This document shows, piece after piece, positions 54,204 to 64,000 of a stretch of 64,000 bases of DNA (the stretch's first letter is position 1; each line of letters starts with the position of its first letter). This DNA is from Micrasema longulum (lineage: Eukaryota; Arthropoda; Insecta; Trichoptera; Brachycentridae). The notes below the pieces were generated by a model. That model searched no databases, was not told the DNA's origin, and saw nothing but the letters and a program-made list of their open reading frames with translations. A program made the translations under genes and the position numbers. The DNA is taken from assembly GCA_022494885.1 (NCBI GenBank), contig JAGVSM010004284.1, positions 1-64,000 of the forward strand, given 5' to 3'.

Positions 54204-54386
54204 ACTTGAGTTCTTTTTATTTACTCGAACATTTCAATTTGAAATATTTTTTTTTTCAGACCATTTCCTAAAAGGCGTAAGTAACTTGTGCTGGAAAAGT
54301 GGAAATCGAGTTGTGGTAGAGTGGAATTTAAATCTCGGACCTTTGGCCCGTGAGTTCACAATATTACCACGGGACCACAACCATTC
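54204..54386 (-). mobile_element. tRNA-derived SINE, family 1
   Basis: Minus strand: GTTGTGGTCCCGTGGTAATA, TTGTGAACTCACGGGCC, the B-box-like region GAGATTTAAATTCC (decayed), CACAACTCGATTTCC, then the tail TTACTTACGCCTTTTAGG and AAATGGTCTG. Confidence 0.7.
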
Positions 54387-54407
54387 AAGATCATTCTCAA
54401 AAAACCT

Positions 54408-55172
54408 TTGAGGTATCCAACGGAAGATCTTTGTGCTGAGTTTAAGATATTGAATGTAAGACAATTATTGTTTGTGAGGTGCCTACTACTTAAATTTTAT
54501 AATAAATTAAGTGAGGTCAAAAGATCCCAACAAAATATAAACACTCGTTCAGCAACACAAATTAACTGTATTGTCTCATTTGTTTCAACCGCATTTGGTA
54601 AAAAGCAATATAATGCAATTGCTTCAAAAATATTTAATGATTTATTGCCAAATATAAAATATTTCAAATGGAAAACAAATTTTAAAATAAAAAAAAACTG
54701 CACATATAAATAGTGTAGCGAGAGATTTTTTTGAAAAATACATGTAAATAAAAACACGTAGTACTTTATATAATTGGTACACATAGGTATTATTTATATT
54801 TTTCATTGCTATATATTTGTTTATTATTATATATTATTTATAAACAAGTAACATGTATTCTTGGCACATATACATATATACTTTATATTTGTATAATGAC
54901 GATTTTTAAATTCGTACATTTAATTAACTAGGCATTTATAACTAAGTAGTTTTCATTTTTCTTTTTAATGTTATTGTTTTTTTTTTGTATAGGACTACTT
55001 ATGCTCTAAAGATAAAAAATCTCCATCTTAGAACAGGCTGAGCCATGTTAGATGGAGACTATCATAAACAGAGAACACTCCGTTTTCATTATACATTAAT
55101 TCGTTTTATATAGATTTCCTGTTATTAAGTATGTATACTATTTTATTGCAATAAATATACAAAATAAAATAT
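54408..55172 (+). mobile_element. LINE C-terminus and 3' UTR
   Basis: The reading LCAEFKILNVRQLLFVRCLL, QQNINTRSATQINCIVSF, ASKIFNDLLPNIKYFKWK ends in TAG near 54713. It is the last about 100 residues of a Jockey-type element. The 3' UTR includes AACAGGCTGAGCCATGTTAG and AGACTATCATAAACAGAGAA, and ends with an AATAAA tail; this end recurs inverted at 37355-37512. Confidence 0.68.
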
Positions 55173-55192
55173 ATATATATATATATATATAT
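55170..55192. repeat. (AT)n microsatellite at LINE tail
   Basis: About eleven AT units directly after the A-rich tail of the preceding element. Confidence 0.8.
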
Positions 55193-55388
55193 GTGTACCT
55201 ATGTATGTATGTATCAAAATGTGTATACGAGGAGGTTAATATTTTATTAGTCTGTTCTCTCTATTAATTTGTTTACTATTATCATATATTATAATGTAAT
55301 TGCCTAGCTTGGAACGGGGTATGTACCCTTGTTAGCTGGGCAAAGTGAATGTAAAATTGTATTTTTGATAAAAGATGTAAATAAATAA
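55193..55388 (+). mobile_element. Second LINE-type 3' tail
   Basis: ATTGCCTAGCTTGGAACGGG, GTACCCTTGTTAGCTGGGC, then AAAGATGTAAATAAATAAAA is a poly(A)-type end of a different element. No coding part was seen. Confidence 0.4.
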
Positions 55389-55805
55389 AAACAGCCAATG
55401 CCAGGTCATAAGTCCTGTAGATGCCTAGACTTCTGTATTACCCAACATTATTTTTGGTACGTGTACTTTTGTACACACACAAATCTGGATTTTCTCCCAT
55501 ACATAGATGACGCTCCAACTCACTTGTGGATGGTTTCTCGATTCGGTAACATATATACAAAAATCGAAAATGTTACCTGTGTGGATATTCGCTAATAAGC
55601 GGAATGGGGAATGTTGTAGTACCTACTTAAAGTGGCCACTTAACCCAGCCAATGACAGGTCATAAGCCCTGTAAACGCTCGAATATCCATAATCCTGAAT
55701 TTGAAAAAATTCTACCTCATCTCTGTAGGGATATAAATAAAAAAAAATCTGTATTACCTTCACTAAAATGTTCTTCACCTCTTTTGTAATATGTTAATAA
55801 ATAAA
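55389..55805. mobile_element. Palindromic family P, decayed pieces (P9)
   Basis: AGCCAATGCCAGGTCATAAG, TGCCTAGACTTCTGTATTAC at 55395-55442, then AGTGGCCACTTAACCCAGCC, AATGACAGGTCATAAGCCCT and TCTTTTGTAATATGTTAATA at 55635-55800. Two arm fragments lie in the same orientation, with about 180 bp of unassigned DNA between them. Confidence 0.6.
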
Positions 55806-55839
55806 TAATATTAATGTTTACATTTTTTATCAATACCCG

Positions 55840-56100
55840 ATGCTAGCCTGGTCATTCAGTGGCACAATTACTTACAAATCCTTCCAGAGCAATGTGCAAA
55901 CAGTCTGATGTTGGAGATCTGGGAACAGATGCTGAGTAGGTACAGAGTACGTACCGAGTACTGGTCAGGTGTTTGTCGGGTGCGGACAGGTGCGTCCAAT
56001 GGCTCGTGTGGGATCAGCTTTCATCTTGCTATGCCGCCGGACAGGGTTAAGTTAAGGGACCAGGCCTTAACCCCCTGATTCTCATCATGGGAGATTTACT
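55840..56100. promoter_or_regulatory. GC-richer single-copy island with paired CAGGTG boxes
   Basis: CAGGTG occurs at 55966-55971 and 55987-55992, spaced 21 bp start to start (two helical turns), with CCAAT nearby (55996). It is not repeated in the window and has no coding frame. CAGGTG is bound by bHLH and Snail/ZEB-type factors; use here is inference. Confidence 0.3.
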
Positions 56101-56254
56101 TTTTTTTTGTTTCGTAAAACTATTTGTACATCTATATGTGTCCGAAGAATACAGTTTTGAGTGGGAAATAGAACCAAAATCATGGACTTGTGTTTTTGAC
56201 TAAATGACCCATTTCACGTGAATCGTTACAATTCATCCAGTCCGGTAAAATTAA

Positions 56255-56592
56255 CATTAGTGGATACTTATCATTGATTGGATGGAAGCAAAGTTTTCAT
56301 GAATATTTGCCATTTAAACCATAAGTACCCATTTTTTTCACAAATAATAAAATCAGCTATTGCGCTCCAGCAGTTGCGCTCCATCTTATTTCTGGAATGA
56401 GAAACTGCGTAAGTCTGTTGGTTCCTATGATGCGATTGTTCAGTGCTGAATTCACAAATCCCCGCATGCGCAAATTGAAATCTTTCAACTCTGTGGAAGC
56501 AGTTCTAACAAACCAATCCATGTTTTTTTTTCATATATTGAGACAGCTTAATGGCAAATTAAGCTCTTCAATCGGTTGAAATTATTGTATCA
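56255..56592 (+). repeat. Dispersed repeat F, copy 2
   Basis: ATTGATTGGATGGAAGCAAA, CGCATGCGCAAATTG, CTGTGGAAGCAGTTCTAAC, AAACCAATCCATG and CTTCAATCGGTTGAAA match 36925-37350. Confidence 0.6.
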
Positions 56593-57254
56593 TAAAATTC
56601 AACTATGAAACATAACTCTTATATGCTGAACTTATGACATGAAATTGCTTTTAAATTTATTTCAGAGCTCTTGACTTGAATAACTGTGATGGTAGTAGAT
56701 ACATATTTAACCTATGTTTCTAAAACCAGTGGCTGCTTCCCTAATTGGAACTTATTTATTGGACACTTATTTATTATTTTCATTTTTAATTTTTTCGTTC
56801 ATTTTGTTTTGTGTCTTCGGGGTTTATGGCTTATTTTTTTGTCCTTGAGAGCTTAATACGCTCTTCTAAAATATTGAACACTTTCGGTACAATTACTTCA
56901 CAAATATATACCAATTAGAAATCCTACTGGACCCAAACCTCTGTTCCACCAGTCACAATATTGTTTTTTTTCTACAATTGTTATAAGCCTTCTATTTTAT
57001 TAAAACGCAAGTGCTCAATATATAATATTTACAAGACAAACTTAACATGACTTTCATTTATATTAAGTAGTTTGGCATAAATTTGTTTACGAATGCTCCA
57101 AAGTAGGAAAGTGGAATTTTTCCGTGTTTCATCAGTCACGTTAATTCAAATAATAATTACCCAGAACATATTGACGGTTTGGCTTATTTTTTAAAGCAGT
57201 ATAATAAAATGGCTCTTTATCTTGATTTAAAATAATATTTTACTATTTAAATTT
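56593..57254. other. AT-rich DNA, nothing assignable
   Basis: No feature was recognised. Confidence 0.4.
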
Positions 57255-57515
57255 ATTTTAAAAGAGACGGAAAACATTTTTGAGAAGAGAATATGGAAAT
57301 CTAGGCATTTAAAGGGCTTATTTAGGTCATTGGCTGGTTTAAGCCACTTTACACACTGTGTAACATACACAATTCTGCCCATATTTGAACATTCACATTT
57401 CCTCAACTCTTCCATCTGTTGATTTTTGTAAAGTAAAAGAGCTGAAACTCCCTAGAGAGGAAATCCAGCCAGTCTGCAAGCATTTTGAAATACTCAAACA
57501 ATTTTTAAATTTAAA
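57255..57515. mobile_element. Palindromic family P, left half joined to an outer end (P10)
   Basis: AAAAGAGACGGAAAACATTT, GAGAATATGGAAATCTAGGC, GGTCATTGGCTGGTTTAAG, ACACACTGTGTAACATACAC; then after GAGCTGAAA the outer end CTCCCTAGAGAGGAAATCCA follows directly. The centre and right arm are deleted. Confidence 0.68.
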
Positions 57516-57639
57516 ATAGTTTATGGAAAGAGAAATATAACTTTTTTTACATTTCTAAGGTAATAACGTTCTATGAAATACTATCCGAAAAAAAACTTTT
57601 CTACTTATGAGTAACATAAAAAATATTTTTAAGTGTATA

Positions 57640-57812
57640 ATTTTGAATTCCCGCAAAAACGGTCATTGCATTGGCTACGCCCCTTATACGTCACTCTTCA
57701 TGTTAATTTTGAACTTTGAAACCGTTTAAATTTTAATAGTACATCGTCACAAATCTTGACGTCACAATAATCGATGCCAAGCGTGTCGCGTTTTTCAAGT
57801 AACATATTTTTT
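57640..57812 (-). repeat. Dispersed repeat E, copy 2
   Basis: Inverted match of 19345-19515: GAATTCCCGCAAAAACGGTC, TTGGCTACGCCCCTTATACG, TCACAAATCTTGACGTCACA. Confidence 0.6.
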
Positions 57813-58994
57813 AACAATTTTTTTTTTAAAGTTATATATGAAAATATTTCTCGACAATATCCATATTGATTTTGAAAGTACAAATAGTTATTTTAAATCC
57901 ATTTCATATATTTTTATCAGTTTTCATAGTATGTGATATTTCCCTATTCTGATGACATAGTTACAAAGTCGGTCAAATTCTGGAATCTAATGTCCGACTA
58001 GTCAGCGTGGAATGCCTTCATTTAGTGTATTTTATTTACAGTAAGGTTTATAAAGTGGACTGTCCCCTTAAGTTCGATTAATTTAAACGCATCAAAACGA
58101 GGTTCGCGTAATTGTTAAGTGCGTGGTAGACGTAATCGTTCGCATTCATTATCAGGACTATTTATAGCAGTTTTTGCTATCGTTTCCTGAAGGATTAAGT
58201 ACCGAAAGGTTACAAGTTAAATACACACGCGCAACCTGCGGCTATAACGCACCTACAGCTTTTCCATACAGGGCCGCTATTGGTTACAGTATAGAATAAA
58301 ACACAATTAACTTATTGAAGAAATAAAAACAATTTGGATTAAACAGTGACCGGTTTCATTGCTTTAAAGACTGAAATACTGGTACTTCAAAATTAGTGAA
58401 AATATGATTTTCCAACGATAATTTTATCTTTCAAACGTCAATATTTGAGGGCATTGGAAACAAAAATAGCAAGTTCCCGTGTTTTCGAGAAAAATAACAA
58501 AAATTAATTACACTAATGCCAAAGATTATTTATTTTAGAAATGTTGTTTTCACTGAACTTTTACTTTATTATACTAATTAATTAGCTTTAATAGAAACAC
58601 GAACTCAAAAAACTTTCTTAATATTTGTATGGCACAGCCGTTTTGAAAATTTAAGTCTTAAGACTGTCATTCGTCTAATAAAATGGCTGATGGATATTGC
58701 TATGTTTGCTTCCAAACACTATTTTCAAACCATCAGAAGCATGGTTTTAAACTACATTTGCAACTCAACTTATAATTTTTATAAAAATAAAGTTGATAAA
58801 CTACAGAATGACATCATAACCAAATTTTATTTTTTTTGCAGGTTGCTATCTTTGCTTCCAATGCCCTCATTTATATTATTTTTTACAATTGATCGGATAA
58901 TTTAAAAATACAGTTCTGTTTGTGAAATAGAACCAGAATGTTTGTGTTTTACACTAGATGGCTACATCGTCATTTTTATCATATTTTACTTGTC
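57813..58994. other. Mixed DNA with a motif remnant and a possible CNE
   Basis: 58075-58290 is GC-richer with CGTAATTGTTAAGTGCGTGG and AACCTGCGGCTATAACGC and may be regulatory. At about 58340-58395, AACAGTGACCGGTTTCATTG, CTTTAAAGACTG is the motif family of 22.6 and 46.4 kb. The rest is AT-rich. Confidence 0.35.
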
Positions 58995-59222
58995 CGAACC
59001 CACTGGTTCATAGTTCACTGTATTAGTACTGTTATCGCTGCGTTTTCACATGAAACATTTTTACTACCCGGAAGGTAAGGTGATGGTACTACGCTTCAGG
59101 TGCCAGTCCGGAAATAATGAAATATTAATGTGTAAATTCACCTTTAAAGCCCATATTTCTCGTCCAGTCTACCAGGATTCAGACCTAGGACTTCAAACAT
59201 GGTAGGCGAACGCGTTAACCTG
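58995..59222 (-). mobile_element. tRNA-derived SINE, family 2
   Basis: Minus strand: head GGTTAACGCGTTCGCCTACC, then GAAGTCCTAGGTCTGAATCC; body AAATATGGGCTTTAAAGG, TTTCCGGACTGGCACCTG, AGCGTAGTACCATCACC. Confidence 0.68.
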
Positions 59223-59242
59223 AAAAATGAAACAGAGTGGAG

Positions 59243-59308
59243 ATAGTCAGCCTCGTGATTAGCGCGTATCTGCACTACGTTTGAAGTTTCGGGTTCGATT
59301 CATTTTGT
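59243..59308 (+). mobile_element. tRNA-derived SINE head, head-to-head with the previous copy
   Basis: GTCAGCCTCGTGATTAGCGC, GTATCTGCACTACG, then GAAGTTTCGGGTTCGATTC. Only the tRNA-like part is present, about 20 bases from the head of the minus-strand copy. Confidence 0.6.
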
Positions 59309-60939
59309 TTTTTTGTACGCAATTCGTCTTTTGATTATGTATTATTCTATTTTATTATAGTCTTTAGTCATCATTTGTGTATACACGTCTGGTTTTCTAT
59401 TTTAGTTCAATTATAAATTTTGCATTTAAAAAATATATATATATAAATTTTAATAATATAACAGATTTTCATAATGCCTACGCTGCATTCTTATTTTAAT
59501 ACGTTGCCCTATGTACTATCGGATGCGGCTAAGAGTACTCGTATAATGTTTACTTTCACGATACAAATTACGCAATTAGCATAGGATGAGAAAGGAAAAT
59601 ATAGGATTCAACGGTTTAAAATATGTATATGTTTAATGTCTTTATTTCCTTTTATAAAAACCGTTTGCATTTCCGGATGCAATGACTTATATGATCGAAC
59701 TTAGGATATTATAAAATAAAGTGATGGTCAATGTATTTCCTGGGTACGCTCTCAAAAACGTCTTTATTTTAATTTTAAGTAAGAACTCTTGTTAGATGCA
59801 CGTGCATCCTTTCAATGTTGAGACCAAACGTCTTTTTAAAAATGCATTTTTTGACCACTTATTTGTTAGCAGAGAAAAAATACAATACTTAAATGTTTTA
59901 GTAATAAATTATGATTCTTTAAAAACTCCATTAATTTATTTTTTATACTTGAAGTACAAAAATACATGGACTTAGGCGGACTCTTTTCTTTAGAAAAGAG
60001 TATTGCTCATCTTCCATACAACCAGGGATGGTTCCTTAGTATGTGCATAAGTGCAGTGCCTAAATGAGTGCATAAATTAGTAATTTTATCGATAGAAAAA
60101 CTATATTATAGGTACAAATAAACAGGGATTCGTTGCAATGTTATACTCGTTAACATTATAATATTCTATACTAGCGCCAAAAGATCTAGCGAATTCGACT
60201 CTAGCGGACGATTTTCTCATCTTGTCAACGCATGCGCAATCGTTCCAGTGCATATTCTGTTTTGCACAATCCTTTACCCTGAATTTGTATAAATATACCA
60301 TATCTCCTAAAATCAGATAGACAACGCTTCATACTGATGAATTGTGCGTTAGAGAGAGAAAATAATATGCATACTCCGGGCATTGCCAACGCATACGCAG
60401 TTTTGAAGTTTGAAATTCGTTTGTAATGTCACTTTGAACGTGCGTAATGACATGATATTAGTACGAATTTAGTTACCTATAACGTGCGTATTATGTTGGA
60501 CGCATTATGTTAGCGTTTCTGGTTCATATTATTACTTGTTTATCACGTCAGACCTATCATACTATCATAATATTATAAAACTTAATATATAAGTTGACAA
60601 AGTGTAAAGAAATGCACTGCAAATGTTTTTGGTCAGGAGCCGCCAGTACATACAATCTAAATCACTGGTGAAAAATTGGTCAAAATGCGTAATTTTAAAA
60701 ACCCATTAAAAAATATACGTACCTTTTTATTTTCTAATTACTTTTTTACTAAAAAAAAATGCAGTCATCGACACTAGCCACAGAACCACAACCTGGGTCT
60801 TAACTTAACTTTTAACGAATAATTTTTTAACACTAAAATCTCGCATAATTTTGGATAATCATGTTGCGAAAAAAAAAAACTTATTAAGCACACTCACACA
60901 CCCGCATATTTATATAATACACTTATTTCTCTTTTTAAA
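59309..60939. other. AT-rich, apparently unique DNA
   Basis: A GC-richer patch at 60170-60290 includes ACGCATGCGCAATCG, resembling half of an NRF1-type site. No coding exon or repeat was recognised. Confidence 0.4.
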
Positions 60940-61110
60940 TATCATCATCATCATGTCCCTATCCGCTCCCTGTGGTGCATAGGGCTCTGCATTGGTAAAC
61001 CGAGTGTAGCGTATATCGATTATCTGTTTCACGAAGATAAGATGATCAGCCTTACGTTTTAGGTGTCAGTCAAGGAAAATGAAATAAAGCAGGGTAGATC
61101 CACCTTTAAA
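60940..61110 (-). mobile_element. tRNA-derived SINE, family 2, tail and body
   Basis: Starts with the (ATC)n inverse of the family's (GAT)n end, then CTGTGGTGCATAGGGCTCTG, GATGATCAGCCTTACG and GTGTCAGTCAAGGAAAATG. The head is not recognisable. Confidence 0.65.
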
Positions 61111-64000
61111 ATCAATATTTTACGTTGATCATCCGAGGGCCGCGATTACAATTGGAAGCTAAAAACGTCATACCTTCACCATGATTGTATCGTTGATTAT
61201 AAATTTTCCTGGGTGATTACGAAGATACCGACACTACCGACTCCCGACCCTCAAGTTTTGAGGTAAGTACATCAATATGTACCGACGGATCTAGTACCTC
61301 ACGGTACATATATATACTCATTAAAAATGACAAAAAATTGGTTCCGCCGAGCAGCTTTTGCTTTAATTACAATAAATGTTATTTTTTATCGTTCTGATAT
61401 GGCGTGTTTTTTTTCTTTCAAGCCTATTTAAAATATATGAGAGAATTAAGCAAATTTTTTAGTCAAATCAAATTCTGACATAAATGTCAGTTTTAAAAAC
61501 CAAAGGCTAAATACGGGCTAATGTGGCTAGATTCTGCCTTATTAGTACATAAGAGCATCTAGCCATAAAAATGTTCCCACTATAAAAAACAAGTAAGTGA
61601 TTTTATTTTTTCATCTGTTTTACTATCTTCCTGAGTATACGGCTTTGTTATCGCTCGGTATATAAATACAGACAAAAGTTTAGCATGCCGTCTTGGTAAT
61701 TGTCAAAAGTCTCATAAAAATCATGTTCAAGAAAGCATTTTTTGTTTGAATTGGGATTAAGTAATTGGAGTTTATAATCGCTTTGAAGTGGCCACTTTTT
61801 ATCGCAGAAGCCTATTTAAAATATAAAGGAGAACTATTTGAAATTTTAAATAAGTAACGAACGCGGACTAAATTCTCGGGCCATTCGATCATATAACGCC
61901 GAGATGATAAGTGAGTAGAATATACCGAGGTAGATAGAGATGGTACAGAAATTAAGCATACAGTCTCGATCTGTAACGATGAAGATAGCCTTTATAATTA
62001 CGGCACAGGGATCAAACTTATCTTTCGAACTATCCATCTTTCGGACTACCTAGGCGGACTAATCATTTTCACTCAATTTACTTTTTCGGGATTTTTCCTG
62101 AGAGTAGCCATTGAGTCGAAAGCACTCATCCAGGTCTCTGGTTATATTTCACACATTATTGTGTTCTTCTTCCGTCCGGACACGGGGTTTTAAATATACA
62201 TAGATAATATTTTTTATCAGGGGGTTCGTTTTTCTAGGCTCAAATCAATGTTTGATTTTTTATTAAGTTCCTATCGTAAATGCAGTTCTACAAAATAAAC
62301 GCCAACTCTGTAAATAAGAATTACTTCTTAAAGATCGTGGGCATTTAAAATTTGTTATTTCAAATTAAAGTGTACCATCTTTCTCTGTGTCATAATCATG
62401 AATTGAAATTCCATTTTTATTTATTCTAAGACGAAAAAAATCGTGCGTGAACCAGTGTAGTGCAAAAATATGGCAAGATTTGTATCGAAATCGGATTAAG
62501 GTAAACAGTTTATTGTATTTTTCTATTTACAATAACCCTCATAAGAAACGACGCATAGAAACTGAAGAAACAATATAGGGAAATTCAGATTTAGGTTAAG
62601 CATATGGCGCCAATATAAAACCAATGAAAAAACGCGGCAAAAGTTAGAGGGAGAAGTGGCGCGTGTCTGAAGCATTATCAGGGAAGCATATGGCGTACCA
62701 CAGGGATTGTCAATAGCGCCTTAGATCTTATCAGAAATAAATAAATGTATTTTTCTGTATTTAGATTTTAATGCCGTATTTTTATGGTCAATTAAACTAA
62801 TACCTAACGTGACACATTTTTAAATACATTCAATACCGAACATCGCATTAAAAATCGAAAAGTGTCACTCCTCTATACCATGTCCGTCAATTAATAAATG
62901 CGTTTGTAGTGAGACACTTAAAACATTAACCTATTGAAGCAGCTACTATTATTGTGGAGATTGTACATAGCGCCATTTTTGTGAAAATCGCCTCAAGGGT
63001 GCTTTACAATATCCCAACATGATGTTACTGTTAGAAATTTAATTAACAACCTTGTTACTTATTTCATTTGTAAAGTTGTCGCGGTGAAAAAAAAATTGGA
63101 TGCACTTACGAGTATAGCTTAACGAAAATGGTTTCATATTAGTATTTGAAGAACAAATAACAATAAGAATGCATCTTTTCTAAGAATCCTAAATTACTAA
63201 AACAACCTTTTTTCGGAAATCGAGATACCTATATTTTCTCACTTAAACTATTATAAAGAAAATGCTGGTACCTTAATAGCAAGTAATACTTATAATTTAA
63301 TCTAACTGTAACTATTTTAAAAGGATTGAAATGCTTTGTTTTTTGCATTCTTTCATATTATGTTATTATAAATTTATTTGCTCTTGTTTGAAAGAAGAAA
63401 GGAAGGAGACTGATTTGGGGGTAACTTCGTGTGCATCCGCTGACGAAATAATTATTTTTAAGACAGATTCAACTAAAAAAATATTTTCAGAAGATATTAT
63501 TTTTCAATATTATTGTTCCATTTTATTTTTTTACAAGTGGAATTATACGGAGTGGCGTTCCACGGGTACGATTTTGACTTACTTTTTTTTGCATTATATG
63601 AACTTATGCATATATAGGTAGAAAACTACAATCGGCCTATAATTTTGGTTTATTTGTGCATATTGTATTTTTTGTTACAATGGCTGTTGTTTTGTTTAAA
63701 GAAATAAAATAAAAAAATTGATTACGAATCAATAAATAACTCAAAAACAACAATTCGTGGGTTGCAGCAGATAAGACTGTACGGTAGGATAGACGCATGC
63801 AATAGTAAAAATAGATTTTCTATTTAAATCAAAAACACAAAATAGGCAGCATTTATTTTTTACTAAATAACCAGGTTTTTTTCCTCCTGATCATTTCGAC
63901 AAATAATTTATCCGCAGTATTAACCTTACATAGACGACATTCTGTCTATGTGTATATCTACATTGGACAATTTCAAAAATATTATTTACCTACATACATA
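61111..64000. other. AT-rich DNA, no assignable gene
   Basis: Contains a repeat G trace at 62990-63015 (CCTCAAGGGTGCTTTACAA) and a mixed patch at 61850-62170 whose 63-codon minus-strand reading has no known family. The phrase AAGCATATGGCG occurs twice (about 62598 and 62686). Readings at 63331-63621 and elsewhere look like chance frames. Confidence 0.35.

Noticed and set aside
61846..62037. 63-codon minus-strand frame with hydrophobic middle
   Set aside because: No signal peptide arrangement, no conserved motif and no gene context; likely chance or transposon remnant.
1..64000. CRISPR arrays, operons, rRNA genes, bacterial or viral replication genes
   Set aside because: No regularly spaced identical repeats, no dense gene order and no rRNA-like blocks. 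The sequence has the character of an insect nuclear genome.

Overview
This window is animal nuclear DNA, most likely from a moth or butterfly. The evidence is AT-rich sequence, GT-AG introns, abundant 5'-truncated non-LTR retrotransposons, tRNA-derived SINEs, and repeat phrases I associate with Lepidoptera (for example the CGCGGCTTCGCC type near 45.44 kb). The order is inferred from style only. There are no operons, CRISPR arrays, rRNA genes or convincing functional tRNA genes.

Only two host genes can be supported. On the plus strand at the left edge (231-728) are the last two coding exons of an F-box protein, with a 102-bp intron inside the F-box; a 14-base exon may precede them at 1-14. On the minus strand are three internal exons of one larger gene: 19722-19941, 17616-17750 and 10124-10491. 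All have canonical splice sites, and their phases join without interruption to 241 codons. The product is low-complexity, Pro/Ser-rich, and carries a PLNLS motif of the CtBP-corepressor-binding type, so a transcriptional regulator is likely. Its first and last exons, including any DNA-binding domain, were not found.

The rest is transposon-derived or unassigned AT-rich DNA. (1) Non-LTR retrotransposon 3' fragments of several families lie on both strands; none is full length. (2) Three tRNA-headed SINE families are present. (3) A palindromic non-autonomous family has about ten copies or halves, with inverted arms up to about 180 bp. (4) TTAA-flanked, piggyBac-style non-autonomous elements occur, one nested exactly inside another at a TTAA. 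(5) Fold-back elements and isolated stem-loops share a TGACGA/hairpin/GAAACC motif. (6) Several unclassified repeat families are present in two or three copies. Nested insertions at 27.2-28.5 kb and 48.16-50.80 kb let the order of events be read directly.

A few GC-richer, apparently single-copy islands (28.7, 33.9-34.2, 38.75-38.9, 45.64-45.86, 55.84-56.1 and 58.1 kb) are candidate regulatory sequence, possibly for the minus-strand gene, whose introns or upstream region would contain them. I found no convincing new multi-gene system. The most interesting items are the reconstructed minus-strand gene, the palindromic family, the precise TTAA nesting, and the hairpin motif with compensatory stem changes.
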